A stretch of DNA of 26,596 bases from Ophiothrix spiculata (GCA_000969725.1 JXSR01S061125.1), one strand, 5' to 3'. Positions 1 through 10,090 are shown, counted from the stretch's first letter. Notes: generated from the letters alone by a model not told the origin. Numbers and translations: made by a program.

Positions 1-405
1 AAGGCAACCTATGTAGATCCTTGTTTCTCTCTGATGCTAGGACATACACTTGGTCCTAAAAAGTGTCTCTGAATTATTCAAAAGTTGGGTTTTAATTTAT
101 AAACTACTCAAAATGAGAAAGTTGCAATGGTCTGAATATTGTATCTTCCCTCTGTTTTGATTTCTCATAAGGACAGCTAAGAGAAGCATAAAAGAAAATT
201 GATTCTGCATATGAAATTATTGCGATAATGTTGATATTTTGTATAAAATGACAATTGTATTAAGTGAATAAACAACATTAAACAATTGACTTCACGAGTG
301 GTCAGTGAATTGTTTGCACAAATATCAATCTAAATCTTGTTCAGACATACAGCTACTTAGCTGGTCACACTCGTGTCAGGATAACCGCAAGAGATTTTCT
401 ATTTT
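1..405. other. Non-coding, nothing recognised
   Basis: AT-rich sequence with stops in all frames and no convincing splice-bounded open frame. No inverted or tandem repeat was noticed by eye. Confidence 0.5.
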
Positions 406-445
406 ATTTTAGTCATATCTATATCATTTTAGTCATATCTATATC
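406..445. repeat. Perfect 20-bp tandem duplication
   Basis: The 20-mer ATTTTAGTCATATCTATATC occurs at 406-425 and again, identically, at 426-445. It directly abuts the left arm of the inverted repeat at 446-597, so it may mark slippage or an insertion boundary. Confidence 0.85.
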
Positions 446-597
446 ATAAGTGCTGGTCAGACTGTATTAATAATGATAAAATAAAAGATATTGACCTGCG
501 TATAACCAAATGATAGTGGATAGAAATGGTAGGTAATGATAACAATTGTTTACTTTATCATTATTATTATCATCGATATAGTCAGACAAGCACCTAT
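446..597. repeat. Imperfect inverted repeat, possible short MITE
   Basis: The left arm (446-480, ATAAGTGCTGGTCAGAC then an AATGATAAA tail) is matched in reverse complement by the right arm (about 554-597, ending GTCAGACAAGCACCTAT). The arms are imperfect and separated by about 70 bp. No clear target duplication is visible. It could be a degenerate MITE or an AT-rich hairpin. Confidence 0.5.
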
Positions 598-871
598 GCA
601 AAATCGAGTTTTAATAAAAATCACATATTATATCTTAGACTTTTGAAACCAGATTTGTCATTATAGAATACAATACTTTCTTAGTTGTGAAATAGATAAG
701 TATATATAACTGAGGCGTTTGTGAAACACTTTTTGAATTCTCTTATCATATGTTGTGAAGCAAAAATATATTTGCCTGATCCACCAATTTTTACTAACAT
801 CTTATTTTCATCAAAATATTAATATACTGCATTCATTAAACCCTACAACCCATAGCTGCTTAATCTACTAT
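598..871. other. Non-coding, nothing recognised
   Basis: AT-rich sequence before the tandem array. The forward frame at 755-994 runs across the array edge, has no splice or composition support, and is not treated as a gene. Confidence 0.4.
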
Positions 872-889
872 TTCCATGCTTTTCCAAAT

Positions 890-1095
890 GTACTATCAGC
901 AATTCTACATCCAGAAAGGTCAAACTGTTTCCATTTTGAAATAACCTTTTCTACCAAACTGATCAATTCATCTATCTCCCCGATCCCAGAATGACATTTG
1001 ATCGGCAGATATTTCCTGTCGATATGAGAGGGAATTTTACTGATTGCATATACCCACATTGAGATCTTCCTGTCAAAATATTCAGCTGAATGCAT
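890..1095 (-). pseudogene. Recurring reading frame in array copy 1 (unknown protein fragment)
   Basis: On the minus strand this copy reads through about 68 codons, including ISMWVYAISKIPS, then DRKYLPIKCHSG, then EIDELISLVEKVIS. The same peptide recurs in the other array copies: copy 4 stays open over this stretch, copy 5 (4026-4328) is open for 100 codons, copy 2 is broken by a deletion of about 13 bp after the KIPS block, and copy 3 shifts frame near the VEKV block. No initiator, splice sites or known domain could be assigned. It may be a remnant of a coding exon or transposon protein carried in the repeated unit, or a frame that is open by chance. Confidence 0.3.
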
Positions 1096-2622
1096 GACAC
1101 AATAAAATTGGATACCCTACCACAGATGTAGCGAAAGTGTGATTAATTGATAACATTTCATATTTCAATTTTGTGCGTGATGATTGTAAACGGCAGACAC
1201 TTCCTATTGATATAAGAGGATAATTCAATTTGTCAAAGTTTGCTGTTGTTTTCCATTCAAGACTTTTTGAATATTTCTTAGAATTTACATAAGCATCATT
1301 CTCAATTATTGTTATCCAAATATTTGCATAAGATTATAATGTATTTCACTTCATGCAAGGGATTGCCCAGTATGACACTACAAAGGGCTTCACTATCCTC
1401 CTGCCATTTACCTATCCACATGAATGGGGTTTCTGTTTTACCATATTTCGTTAAAATAAAAAAAAATCTGTTTACGACAAAGACATTTGTTTTATTCCCA
1501 AACCTTTCCTAAACAGTATTAGCAATTCTACACAAAAAAGACCAATACTGTTTCCATATTGAAATAACCTTTTCTACCAAATTGATCAATTCATCTATCT
1601 CCTGATCCCAGAATGACATTTGATCGGCAGATGCGAGAGGGAATTTTACTGATTGCATATACCCACATTGAGATGTTCCTGTCACAATATTCAGCTGAAT
1701 GTACGACATCAGAAAATTGGATACCCAAAGATGTTGCAGAAGTGTGATTAATTGATAACATTCGATATAACAATTTTGTGTGTGATGATTAACGGCAGAC
1801 ACTTCCTATTGATATCAGAGGATAATTCAATTTGTCAAAGTTTGCTGTTATTTTCCATTTGAAACTTTTTGAATATTTCTTGAAATTTACATACGCATCA
1901 TTCTTAATTATTGTTATCCAAATATTTGCATAAAATTGTAATGTAATTCATTTCATGCAGAGGATTGCCAAGTATGCCACTACAAAGGGCTGCACTATCC
2001 TCCTGCAATTTACCTATCCACATGAATGGAGTTTCTGTTTTACCATATCTCATTTTTAAAAAAAATCTGTTTAGGACAAATAAAACATCTGTTTATTCCC
2101 AAACCTTTCCTAAACAGTATTAGCAATTCTACACAAAAAAGACCAATACTGTTTCCATATTGAAATACCTTTTCTACCAAACTGATCAATTCATCTATCT
2201 CCCCGATCCCAGAATGACATTTGATAGGCAGATATTTCCTGTCGATGCAAGAGGGAATTTTACTGATTGCATATACCCACATTGAGATCTCTCTGTCACA
2301 ATATTCAGCTGAATGTATGACATCAGAAAATTGGATATCCTACCACAGATGTAGCAAAAGTGTGATTAATTGATAACATTTCATATTTCAATTTTGCACG
2401 TAATGATTGTAAATGGCAGACACTTCTTATTGATATCAGAGGATAATTCAATTTGTCAAAGTTTGCTGTTGTTTTCATTCAAAACATTTTGAATGTTTCT
2501 TAGAATTTACATACGCATCATTCTCAATTATTGTTATCCAAATATTTGCATAAAATTTTTCTGTTTTACCATATCTCATTAAAAAAAATCTGTTTAGGAC
2601 AGATAAGACATCTGTTTATTCC

Positions 2623-2968
2623 ATAGATTTAAAGGGGAGATACAAAGTATGCTGCCAGTTTTATCCCGGCATGGAGACAAAATTCGGGGTATTCGGGTTT
2701 TTGCCGATAGTCTGCCGATGATGCATCGCACCTTGTCATAATGCATGAATATTGAAACACACACACACGCTCTGCATGCAGGTTGGCGTGTCATTCGCGT
2801 AAAGTATTATTTGCGCAGGTTGTCTCTACGCGTTACCAAGTCTCGGCACTCGGAGTTGATTTTGGCGGGAGCCGAGAGGACCCGAATACCCCCAATTTGA
2901 GCTCCATGGCTGACGACGCCATTACACGGGTTGGTATACAAAGCCTGGTATCTCCGCTTTAAATCTAT
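2623..2968. mobile_element. 346-bp inverted-repeat transposon (family 1, copy 1)
   Basis: The ends are ATAGATTTAAAGGGGAGATAC and its near-exact reverse complement. Neighbouring array units show the uninterrupted target, and the flanks GTTTATTCC and GTTTATTTCC look like a 9-10-bp target duplication. That length suggests a Mutator- or hAT-like non-autonomous element, which is inference. The interior is far richer in G, C and CpG than the surrounding DNA. A second copy lies in the opposite orientation at 17676-18020. No transposase frame is present. Confidence 0.85.
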
Positions 2969-3326
2969 GGTTTATTTCCAAACCTTTCCTAAACAGTATC
3001 AGCAATTCTACACAAAAAGATCAATACTGTTTCCATATTGAAATAACCTTTTCTACCAAACTGATCAATTCATCTATCTCCCTGATCCCAGAATGACATT
3101 TGATCGGCAGATATTTCCTGTCGATGCAAGAGGGAATTTTACTGATTGCATATACCCACATTGAGATCTCTCTGTCACAATATTCAGCTGAATGTACGAC
3201 ATCAGAAAATTGGATACCCTACCACAGATGTAACAAAAGTGTGATTAATTGATAACATTTCATATTTCAATTTTGTTGCGTAAATTGTAAACGGCAGACA
3301 CTTCCTATTGATATCAGAGGAAAATT

Positions 3327-3509
3327 CAATTTGTCAAAGTTTGCTGTTGTTTTCCATTCGAAACTTTTTGAATATTTCTTAGAATTTACATATGCATCAT
3401 TCTCAATTATTGTTATCCTCAATATGTCAAAGTTTGCTGTTTTTTCCATTCGAAACTTTTTGAATATTTCTTAGAATTTACATATGCATCATTCTCAATT
3501 ATTGTTATC
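3327..3509. repeat. ~92-bp internal tandem duplication within array copy 4
   Basis: The block from TGTCAAAGTTTGCTGTT to ATTGTTATCC occurs at about 3327-3418 and again at 3420-3509, with a handful of differences. Other array units carry this block once, so the duplication is specific to this unit. Confidence 0.85.
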
Positions 3510-3655
3510 CAAATATTTGCATAAAATTGTAATGTAATTCATTTCATGCAGAGGATTGGCAAGTATGCCACTACAAAGGACTACACTATCCTCCTGAAAT
3601 TTACCTATCCACATGAATAGAGTTTCTTTTTTTACCATATCTCATTAAAAAAAAA

Positions 3656-3995
3656 TTTAAAACATCGTAACTGTTTAAAGAAGCTTGCTAAGTCTAGTGG
3701 AACACAGCAGGACTCCGAATCAGTAGGTCGTGAGTTCGAGCCCGCTACGGCCAACGGGTTATGTCCTTGGGCAAGACATTTAATCATAATTGCTTCGTTG
3801 ACCCAAGCGTTTTCTTGGGTAGTTACTAGGAATATACTCAATAGGCGGTGTGATTGTTAGGCAGCCATTAAGTTGGTTGCATTGTACTGATAACGGAATA
3901 AATGTAAAGCGCTTTGATCAATTCTGGAAAAGCGCTATATAAGCACCAACATTTATTTATTTCATTTTTTTAATATATTTTATTTATTATTTATT
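3656..3995 (+). mobile_element. tRNA-derived SINE inserted in array copy 4
   Basis: A tRNA-like head has an A-box-like TAAGTCTAGTGG (ending 3700) and a B-box-like AGTTCGAGCCC (3733-3743), about the spacing expected for an internal RNA polymerase III promoter. A body segment TGTCCTTGGGCAAGACATTT is of the kind found in several animal SINE families. The 3' tail AAAGCGCTATATAAGCACC (3929-3947) is followed by an ATTT-rich microsatellite. The flanking array sequence resumes near 3996. The tail resembles the LINE 3' end at 15.5 kb on the minus strand, suggesting which enzyme moved it. Confidence 0.8.
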
Positions 3996-4025
3996 TAAAA
4001 CAAAGAAGACATTTGTTTATTCCTT

Positions 4026-4328
4026 TCAACCCCAAAGTCCCATACCTTTCCTAAACAGTATCAGCAATTCAACCCAAAAAAGCCAATACTGTTTCCATAT
4101 TGAAATTACCTTTTCTACCAAACTGATCAATTCATCTATCTCCCTGATCCCGGAATGACATTTGATCGGCAGATATTTCCTGTCAATATGAGAGGGAATT
4201 TTACTGATTGCATATACCCACATTGAGATCTTCCTGTCACAATATTCAGCTGAATGTACGACATCAGAAAATTGGATACCCAAAGATGTTGCAGAAGTGT
4301 GATTAATTGATAACATTTCATATTTCAA
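4026..4328 (-). pseudogene. Longest copy of the recurring array reading frame (copy 5)
   Basis: This is a 100-codon minus-strand frame. It has a 5' extension (HTSATSLGIQFSDVVHSAEY) missing in frame from copy 1, where four extra bases shift the phase. The core through EIDELISLVEKVIS is shared with the other copies. The family is not recognised. The best case for coding ancestry is that the same frame recurs across diverged copies; the indels argue that no copy is functional now. Confidence 0.3.
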
Positions 4329-4500
4329 TTTTGTGCGTGATGATTGTAAACGGCAGACACTTCCTATTGATGTATGAAAATTCTCTTTGTCAAAGTTTGC
4401 TGCATTTTTTCATTCAAAACTTTATTGAATAGTTTGTTTTTTACCAATCTGCATGAAAACTAAATACATGCTTCATTCTCAATAAATGCCATTTGAAAAT

Positions 4501-5142
4501 TTGAGTGAGTGTACCATCCTGTTATGCATAATAACATTACAAAATTCAAAATCAGCAGTGTCAAACATGTTATCATTTACATTAAACTGATGTCGAGAAA
4601 AACTTTGATATCTTTCAAATATTAAGGTCAACAGACTTAACTAGTTTTCCACAAAAAATAGACAGTTTCCAGCAAAATACCTGACAGAACTGGAAAGAAA
4701 AATACTACAGTGATTGCTGGTTTTGATGTAGAGTTGGTAGCACTCACCAAGAACCACTGGACAGCTACTGGTGATGTATGCAAGGATATTTTATCAAAGG
4801 ACTAAACTTTCCTCCAGCAACAGAATTTCTTCCAATTTACATGTCCTTAAGATTCTGATGGAAACAATACTTCCATAGGCTACAATGTAATCTCAGCCTC
4901 TTTCTGTTAATTCAATTTTTTCTATTAATTGTAATCACTTCACTTCAAAAACAACTATACTTCACAAAAGTTCATACATTAGAAGTCAATAAAAAGTAGT
5001 TTGCAAGGAACTCTCAACATACTAGTTATTGTATTAATAAGTCAATAAAAGTACAGAAAATATATCATATTTTTTAAATCACATATATGAACAAAACACT
5101 ACAAATGAAGCTTAAGGAATGAGATATACTTTGTCATTTCAG
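4501..5142. other. Non-coding, nothing recognised
   Basis: AT-rich sequence after the array with no long frame, no splice-bounded coding stretch and no inverted repeat seen by eye. Confidence 0.45.
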
Positions 5143-5465
5143 TCAGAATTTTTCTCATGGTGTATATGTTTTACCATGGTGTAAAATTTTCATTCTGAAT
5201 AAACATTTCCATTCACATTCATGCAAAATGTTTACAATGGTTAACTATTTTTCACCCACTAAACATTTCAAGTGTTTACCTTTTAATTTTGATTTCTATC
5301 GTTTAGAACGTTTCATGGTAAACAACTTTTTCCTTGAGAAAATGGTAACCGCTTACACAATGGTAAAAATATATACCATGTTGAAAAATATAGAGCAAAA
5401 ATGTTCATTTAGAATGATATTTTACACCATTTAAAAAAAATTGGACATCATTAGAAAAATTCTGA
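5143..5465. mobile_element. ~323-bp element with long imperfect terminal inverted repeats
   Basis: The left end TCAGAATTTTTCTCATGG is matched by the right end in reverse complement (TTAGAAAAATTCTGA at the + strand right edge). The similarity continues inward through GGTGTAAAAT, CATTCTGAAT and AACATTT blocks. Several ACCATGGT-like words alternate in both orientations. There is no transposase. The frame at 5228-5434 is contained in it and is a by-product. A related fragment lies at 9588-9690. Confidence 0.65.
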
Positions 5466-7377
5466 ATAGAAATGTTTACAAACTACAAAAAATATGAAGT
5501 ATATGTCATGCCTTAATGTCTTTACAAAATCAGACATCAAACATTCATCAGATAATAAAAACTTGCTGAAGTTATTTAGCAAATTGTTGAATGCAGGAAA
5601 CTTATTGTCAAAACTCACCTTCAATTTACATAAGAACTTGAAAAAACATTGCAATCAAAACACTACAAAATGCATGAATCTTGTCAGAAGTTTCCTCACT
5701 GAATTATATATTGATGTCTACAATTGTGAGACAAATAAACCCAAATGATTTCTGGAGAGGCATTAGGGTGGTACGAACCACTGCAATATAAATGGAAGTC
5801 TCTCCGTGGTGCTAAGTTTATCATGGCCAGTCAAGCATTCAGTGGGCTGAATCTTAAGTTGTAACAGAGGAGAATTTTGTTATTTGGTTGTTAAATACAA
5901 AATGGTTTTGAAAACCATTGTGAATTCTAGTGGTTTGTTTCAATTAGATCATGTAGATAGTTGGGATGGTTTGACGAGCTTGAGGATAAGGAAAACTTGT
6001 CCTGTTTCAAAGATCTAAAAAAAATTCTGATAGCAAAATCAGGCTCTCTGGTATTTTAATCAGTCATTTATTCTGCAAAATGTAGTATTTTGATGGGTTT
6101 CCTTTTCACAATTTTCCAAACTTTGTGCCAAATGGCGCAAATCAGAGCATTTGTTCACAGTTTAGAAAATTTGTGCCAAAAAATGGCAAGTTTGGGCTAA
6201 AATATATGATTATTGAATAAATCCTACTCAAAATTTAGGAGATTTGGTGTATGGATAGGTCCCTTGTTCTTGAAAATTGATATTTGGATGGTGGCTTTTC
6301 AAATTTTGCAGAGACATATCCCTACCTAAACTTAACTTGGTGTAGCTGGGTTCAAACTCAAAACCATTCGTTGTTTTACTATATACCATGCCTAAGTTGT
6401 ATATCTGGCTGCAGGTGTCATTCAATATTAGATTTTCAGCTGGGTGGGGGATGGTTGCCCACTGGACAATTTTAACAATCTTTTCTATTGTGAGCAAAAT
6501 TCATCCAGTTTGGATATAATTATATTAGAGACAATACATGCCAAGATGCACTACAAAAGATACCATGAAAAGATTCATGCATTTTGTAGCAATGTTCTCA
6601 AAATGAAAATTATATCGCACATAAGCAAAGACAAAAAAAAGCAAAAGCACAGCAAGCAAGCAGCATACAAACCTGGGACTATAATAGTCCACATGGATCA
6701 TGCAATGAAGCAGGGTGATGTAGCCAGCAATGAGATAAATGCATGCAGCAGAAAAGGTATAAAATGGATGCAAGAAAAGATGTGAGAAAGCGATGAGAAC
6801 TCAAATATGAATGGTTTACTTCTAAATCAGGCTACATCTATAATAATACACTCTTTGTGGTATAATTACATTGCAATGATATAAAAAATGAAGAAAAAAA
6901 ATTCTAAAGATGGAACAAAGCAATAATATACCAAATAAAAACAGCGTACATCTACAATTCACAGTAACACAATGCATTACTAATCCACCATGCCATTTGT
7001 GCAATAACATAAAACTATAGAAAACTAAACATATGTTTCCCAGGAAAAAGGAAAAAAACTAATCATATGGCCTTTTTTTAATGACATGGCTTTTAGTATA
7101 TATAGTCTTGTGTAAAAATAAGTCACATCCTTGTATTCTAGGTTTTTAATTGTCATTTTTTACTAACATGTTCAAGTGGAAACTAATGGTTGAAATTAAA
7201 AACAGTTTCCTGAAAGGAATTCTAGTTTTGATGGAATGTCACAGAAAATATAAAAGGAAAAACAGTACAAATGTTACATGTGAAAACCATAGTACAATCG
7301 GTAAATGTGAAACGACATTGCATACTATGAATATTAGGAAGAGGAGATCCCTCCAGAAACCTTGTATCAAAGGATAC
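5466..7377. other. Non-coding stretch with no supported gene
   Basis: Frames of up to 113 codons (6444-6785 +) are present but have no recognisable domain, no codon pattern and no convincing splice borders. Around 6110-6190 two near-repeats of a GTGCCAAA(A)ATGGC-type word occur. Nothing else was recognised. Confidence 0.45.
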
Positions 7378-7380
7378 TTA

Positions 7381-7599
7381 GGGGCGCACCATTAGATATC
7401 CAAGGGGGGAGCAGGAAGATGGGTTCAGGTGGATTTTTTTTTTGTGTCCCGTTCGGGGGCAATTTTTTTTTCTTGGAAATTACTGTTTTTTCCCCTATTC
7501 CATGTTCAGGGGTGATTTTTTTTTCTTCTGCCTATGGAGTGGGATTTTTTTTTTTCTAAAAACTTCCTGCTCCCCCCTGGAAATCAAATGGTGCGCCCC
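7381..7599. mobile_element. Harbinger/Tourist-like MITE with TTA target duplication
   Basis: The terminal inverted repeats begin GGGGCGCACCAT and extend inward through a CAAGGGGGGAGCAGGAAG block on both sides (about 38 bp with few mismatches). The element is flanked by TTA at 7378-7380 and TTA at 7600-7602. A 3-bp TTA duplication with G-rich termini fits the PIF/Harbinger superfamily. The interior has several runs of eight or more T. Forward frames at 7362-7687 arise from these runs and are not genes. Confidence 0.85.
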
Positions 7600-7602
7600 T
7601 TA

Positions 7603-8216
7603 CAAATCAATTGACAGCTACAAAAAGGGAGGGTTACCCCCAGGACACGTCACACAGGCTACTACTAAAAATCAATCGACAGCTTAACAACAAGGGAGGT
7701 TCTACCTCTCTTTACATGTCAAGATGGGTACCAAAAATCAATATTTGCAACTGGTTGGTTCTGAGAAGGTGGCCCCCGGGGCCAAATGGTGACTGGCATG
7801 TAAATTCAATTTACAATTAGCCCTGTGAATGACTAATTCCAGTTGAAAAAAGGGGAAATATCTATAATCGCCTCGGGGTTAACTGCCCATACAAACTTAT
7901 TACCTTTTGTTCTTTAATTTGGCTTTGACGTGACTAATAATTTCTTTCCAGTAGCATACGAAAACAAAGCTGTAGCGTTTGATAAGTTTGCACCAAAAAG
8001 CAGTTGACTATTAACATCAACATTGCAAAGAAATGATCAATTGTAAAAATAGTCTGCAGACATAGTCTGCTTACAGAAGCCAAATCAAGTCATTTTATGT
8101 TGTAACTAGCTTCTTTATCAAACTTACAAATAACATTAAAGCTACATGTTTAAAAGCTTATAGTCAAAATAATATAAGAATACAACATTGATACTAATTA
8201 TAACTGTATAAAACTA
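7603..8216. other. Non-coding; may contain unrecognised LINE remains
   Basis: There is no supported gene. The distal part could be further decayed sequence of the LINE whose reverse transcriptase motif follows at 8217-8423, but no motif was recognised here. Confidence 0.35.
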
Positions 8217-8423
8217 TAATAGTTTGTTTTTATGATAAGAAAGTTGATTAGATTTGAACCATGTAGTTAATTTACTAATATCATTAATTATAATATTATT
8301 GAGTGTTTTAATGAGAAGGGAAAACGCTACACTGTAGTGTCATCTGCAGAGACATAAATCTGGAACAAAATTAGGGATGTAACTGACAAAAATGATGAAA
8401 CCAAGCGGTCCAAGAATTGAGCC
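8217..8423 (-). pseudogene. Decayed LINE reverse transcriptase fragment
   Basis: Reading the minus strand from 8423 gives GSILGPLGFIIFVSYIPNF, which matches the conserved (Q)GSILGPLLF block of non-LTR retrotransposon reverse transcriptases. The upstream Gln codon is replaced by a stop. After a one-base frameshift comes ADDTTV, the catalytic A/F-x-DD box, then another stop. A further shift gives LNNIIINDISKLTTWFKSNQ, the family's usual W-F-K-x-N-x-L-S block. The blocks are in the correct order and spacing for the palm domain of a Jockey/CR1/L2-type polymerase. Several stops and frameshifts show it is dead, and neither the endonuclease nor the N-terminal palm was found. Clade assignment is uncertain. 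Confidence 0.8.
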
Positions 8424-9098
8424 CTATAAAATCCAATCATACTAATTATAAGAACAAATTACATTTTGATAAAATAAGTACCTCATATCAATATCATGTG
8501 AATGTGCACAGTAGGATTAAGACTTATCTAATTTGAACCAGAGAACATTGAATGCATTAAGGATAAATTTTTATATAAAAAAAAAAAACATTTGTAAGAA
8601 AGTGTCAGATTTTGATCAATGTGCCCTGTTTGATAACATTTAGAAAGTAGTTTCTTGGCAAAACAAAATTTTGTTCAAGTTCAGATCTAAATTTTGTATA
8701 GATTTTTTTCTTTTGTGCATTTTTCCTGTCCAAGTGTCTGAAAGCAAAATTTAAATTTTAAATAAATTTAAATTTAAAAATAAATATCACACAATATGCA
8801 CTGTTTCGATATCACAGTACACCTTCTCCTTAGCCACACATCTTGTGCATCTAATCATGCTTTTGAAAACAATGTAGTTCCTTCGGTCATACTTATCATG
8901 CCGCCCAATCCGATTAGTACGCTCCACAGCAGGAAAACGAGACAATATAACAGAATTACACCAGCTTATTATATGCAAAAGCATGTTTTCTATTAAAGAA
9001 ACATCCCATGGACCCTATCTATGCATTAATGTCGCTAATCAAAGTTTGGGGCAACATGGTCGGTGTTGATTAAAGCCATAAAGGGACACACAATGACT
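8424..9098. other. Non-coding; AT-only block at 8747-8785
   Basis: There is no supported gene. A nearly pure A/T block around 8747-8785 is built from repeated AAATTTAAATTT words that are mutually palindromic. The opposing frames at 8787-8996 lack any recognisable domain. Confidence 0.4.
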
Positions 9099-9318
9099 AA
9101 AGAAGATATCAGGACCTTCCCATCATGCTTTGCTTCCAATGGGATATTTCGTACAGGATGCCATGAATAGCTTTAGTGATAAAACATGCCTGAAATGCAA
9201 AATTGGAATGAGGTCTGCTAATTGTGCTCTGTGTCATCACTAAAGCTATTCATGGCAACCTGTACAAAAAATCCCATTGGAAGCAAGGCATGATGGGAAG
9301 GTCCTGATATCTTCTTTT
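9099..9318. mobile_element. ~220-bp MITE with ~82-bp arms
   Basis: The arm at 9099-9180 (AAAGAAGATATCAGGACC to GCTTTAGTGAT) is the near-exact reverse complement of 9236-9318, with only a few mismatches. A 55-bp unrelated loop separates them. The transcript or single strand would fold into a long hairpin. No terminal duplication is obvious, so the superfamily is undetermined. Low arm divergence suggests relatively recent insertion or continued exchange between arms. Confidence 0.85.
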
Positions 9319-9490
9319 CACGCTGACGCTGATGATAGTCCTATCATCTAAACAATCTCTTTGTCATTTTACAACTGGTATTACTCCGTTACTTTGAAGA
9401 TACAAATCAACTTACTCTAAGGAAGAAGGCGATATCACAAATTACATACGTACAGCTATGTGACACTACCAAATACGATTTCACATCTAA

Positions 9491-9585
9491 ATTGTGCCAA
9501 AAGGCCAAAATATATATCATTATATTCTTTAAAATATAATGATATATATATTGTGCCAAAAGGCCAAAATATATATCATTATATT
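9491..9585. repeat. Identical 36-bp direct repeats forming alternative hairpins
   Basis: The same 36 bases (ATTGTGCCAAAAGGCCAAAA plus an ATATATCATTATATT tail) occur at 9491-9526 and 9550-9585. The 23-bp spacer ends in AATATAATGATATATAT, the reverse complement of the tail. It can pair with the tail of either repeat. Confidence 0.85.
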
Positions 9586-9587
9586 TT

Positions 9588-9690
9588 AAAGAATTTTTCT
9601 CATGGTGTAAAATTTTTACCCATTTAGAATTTTCATTCTGAATGATTATCAAAATTTTTCAAACATTTATTCAGAAATATGACAAAGTAT
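9588..9690. mobile_element. Fragment related to the 5143-5465 element
   Basis: GAATTTTTCTCATGGTGTAA and ATTTTCATTCTGAAT match the left end of the 5.1-kb element. Downstream, GACAAAGTATATTT is the reverse complement of sequence just left of that element (near 5120-5135). The copy is rearranged or truncated. Confidence 0.5.
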
Positions 9691-9903
9691 ATTTTTCCTT
9701 AAATGCTAAATCAGACAATTGTAAAAATATATTTTCATGATATATGATTTACTTCAAAGTTTAAAAAAACCCATTTCTTTTAAAAACTTGCTTTCAGTTA
9801 ACCTTAATGAATGTTTCAATGATGCTTCTAATTTGTTTTAATTCCAAGTCAATCCCTTTAAACATCCACAACTTTCCACTCTACATGCTCTTTAAAATTG
9901 AGA

Positions 9904-10054
9904 GGGAATCTAATTATATCTTGTAGGGAACTGAGTTTGAGTGACATGAGTTCACCATGCTAAAGTATCTTCAAGATAGAATAACATTTCCTGGTTTTTG
10001 TTTTTGCAACTTAATACATTCAAGGTGTGGTGTCTAATGTTCATAGTTCAAATG
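9904..10054 (+). repeat. Diverged direct repeat, left copy
   Basis: Blocks AATTAT, TCTTGT, TCTTCAAGATA, ATAACATT, CTGGT, TGTTTTTG, AACTT and CAAATG occur in the same order and spacing at 10853-11020. The duplication predates or accompanied insertion of the TTAA-flanked element that lies between the copies. No coding potential was recognised. Confidence 0.6.
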
Positions 10055-10090
10055 CTATCAATGTGATCATGTTGTTATTATCTATATTAA

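Larger units (their letters stand above)
872..4500. repeat. Head-to-tail array of five diverged copies of a ~600-bp unit
   Basis: A unit beginning near CCAAACCTTTCCTAAACAG recurs with approximate starts 872 (diverged 5' edge), 1497, 2098, 2977 and 4028. The internal anchor AGCAATTCT falls at 898, 1521, 2122, 3001 and 4063. The spacing is about 600 bp where undisturbed (1497 to 2098 is 601). Copy 3 lacks about 70 bp and is interrupted by a 346-bp element. Copy 4 carries an internal ~92-bp duplication and a SINE. Copy 5 fades out between about 4440 and 4500. The copies differ by scattered substitutions and small indels, so the amplification is not recent. The unit does not match a repeat class I recognise. 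It could be a satellite-like segmental duplication or a multiplied gene fragment. Confidence 0.85.

Noticed and set aside
3690..3745. Functional tRNA gene at the A/B-box segment
   Set aside because: The box spacing is tRNA-like, but the sequence continues into a SINE body and microsatellite tail, and no complete cloverleaf with a matched acceptor stem was apparent.
3632..3841. 69-codon minus-strand frame
   Set aside because: Runs across the tRNA-like head of a SINE; open by chance.
6444..6785. 113-codon forward frame, one of the longest outside repeats
   Set aside because: No recognisable domain or motif, no good splice borders, and composition typical of AT-rich noise.
7362..7687. F-rich forward frames of 65 and 81 codons
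   Set aside because: Phenylalanine runs come from poly-T tracts in a MITE.
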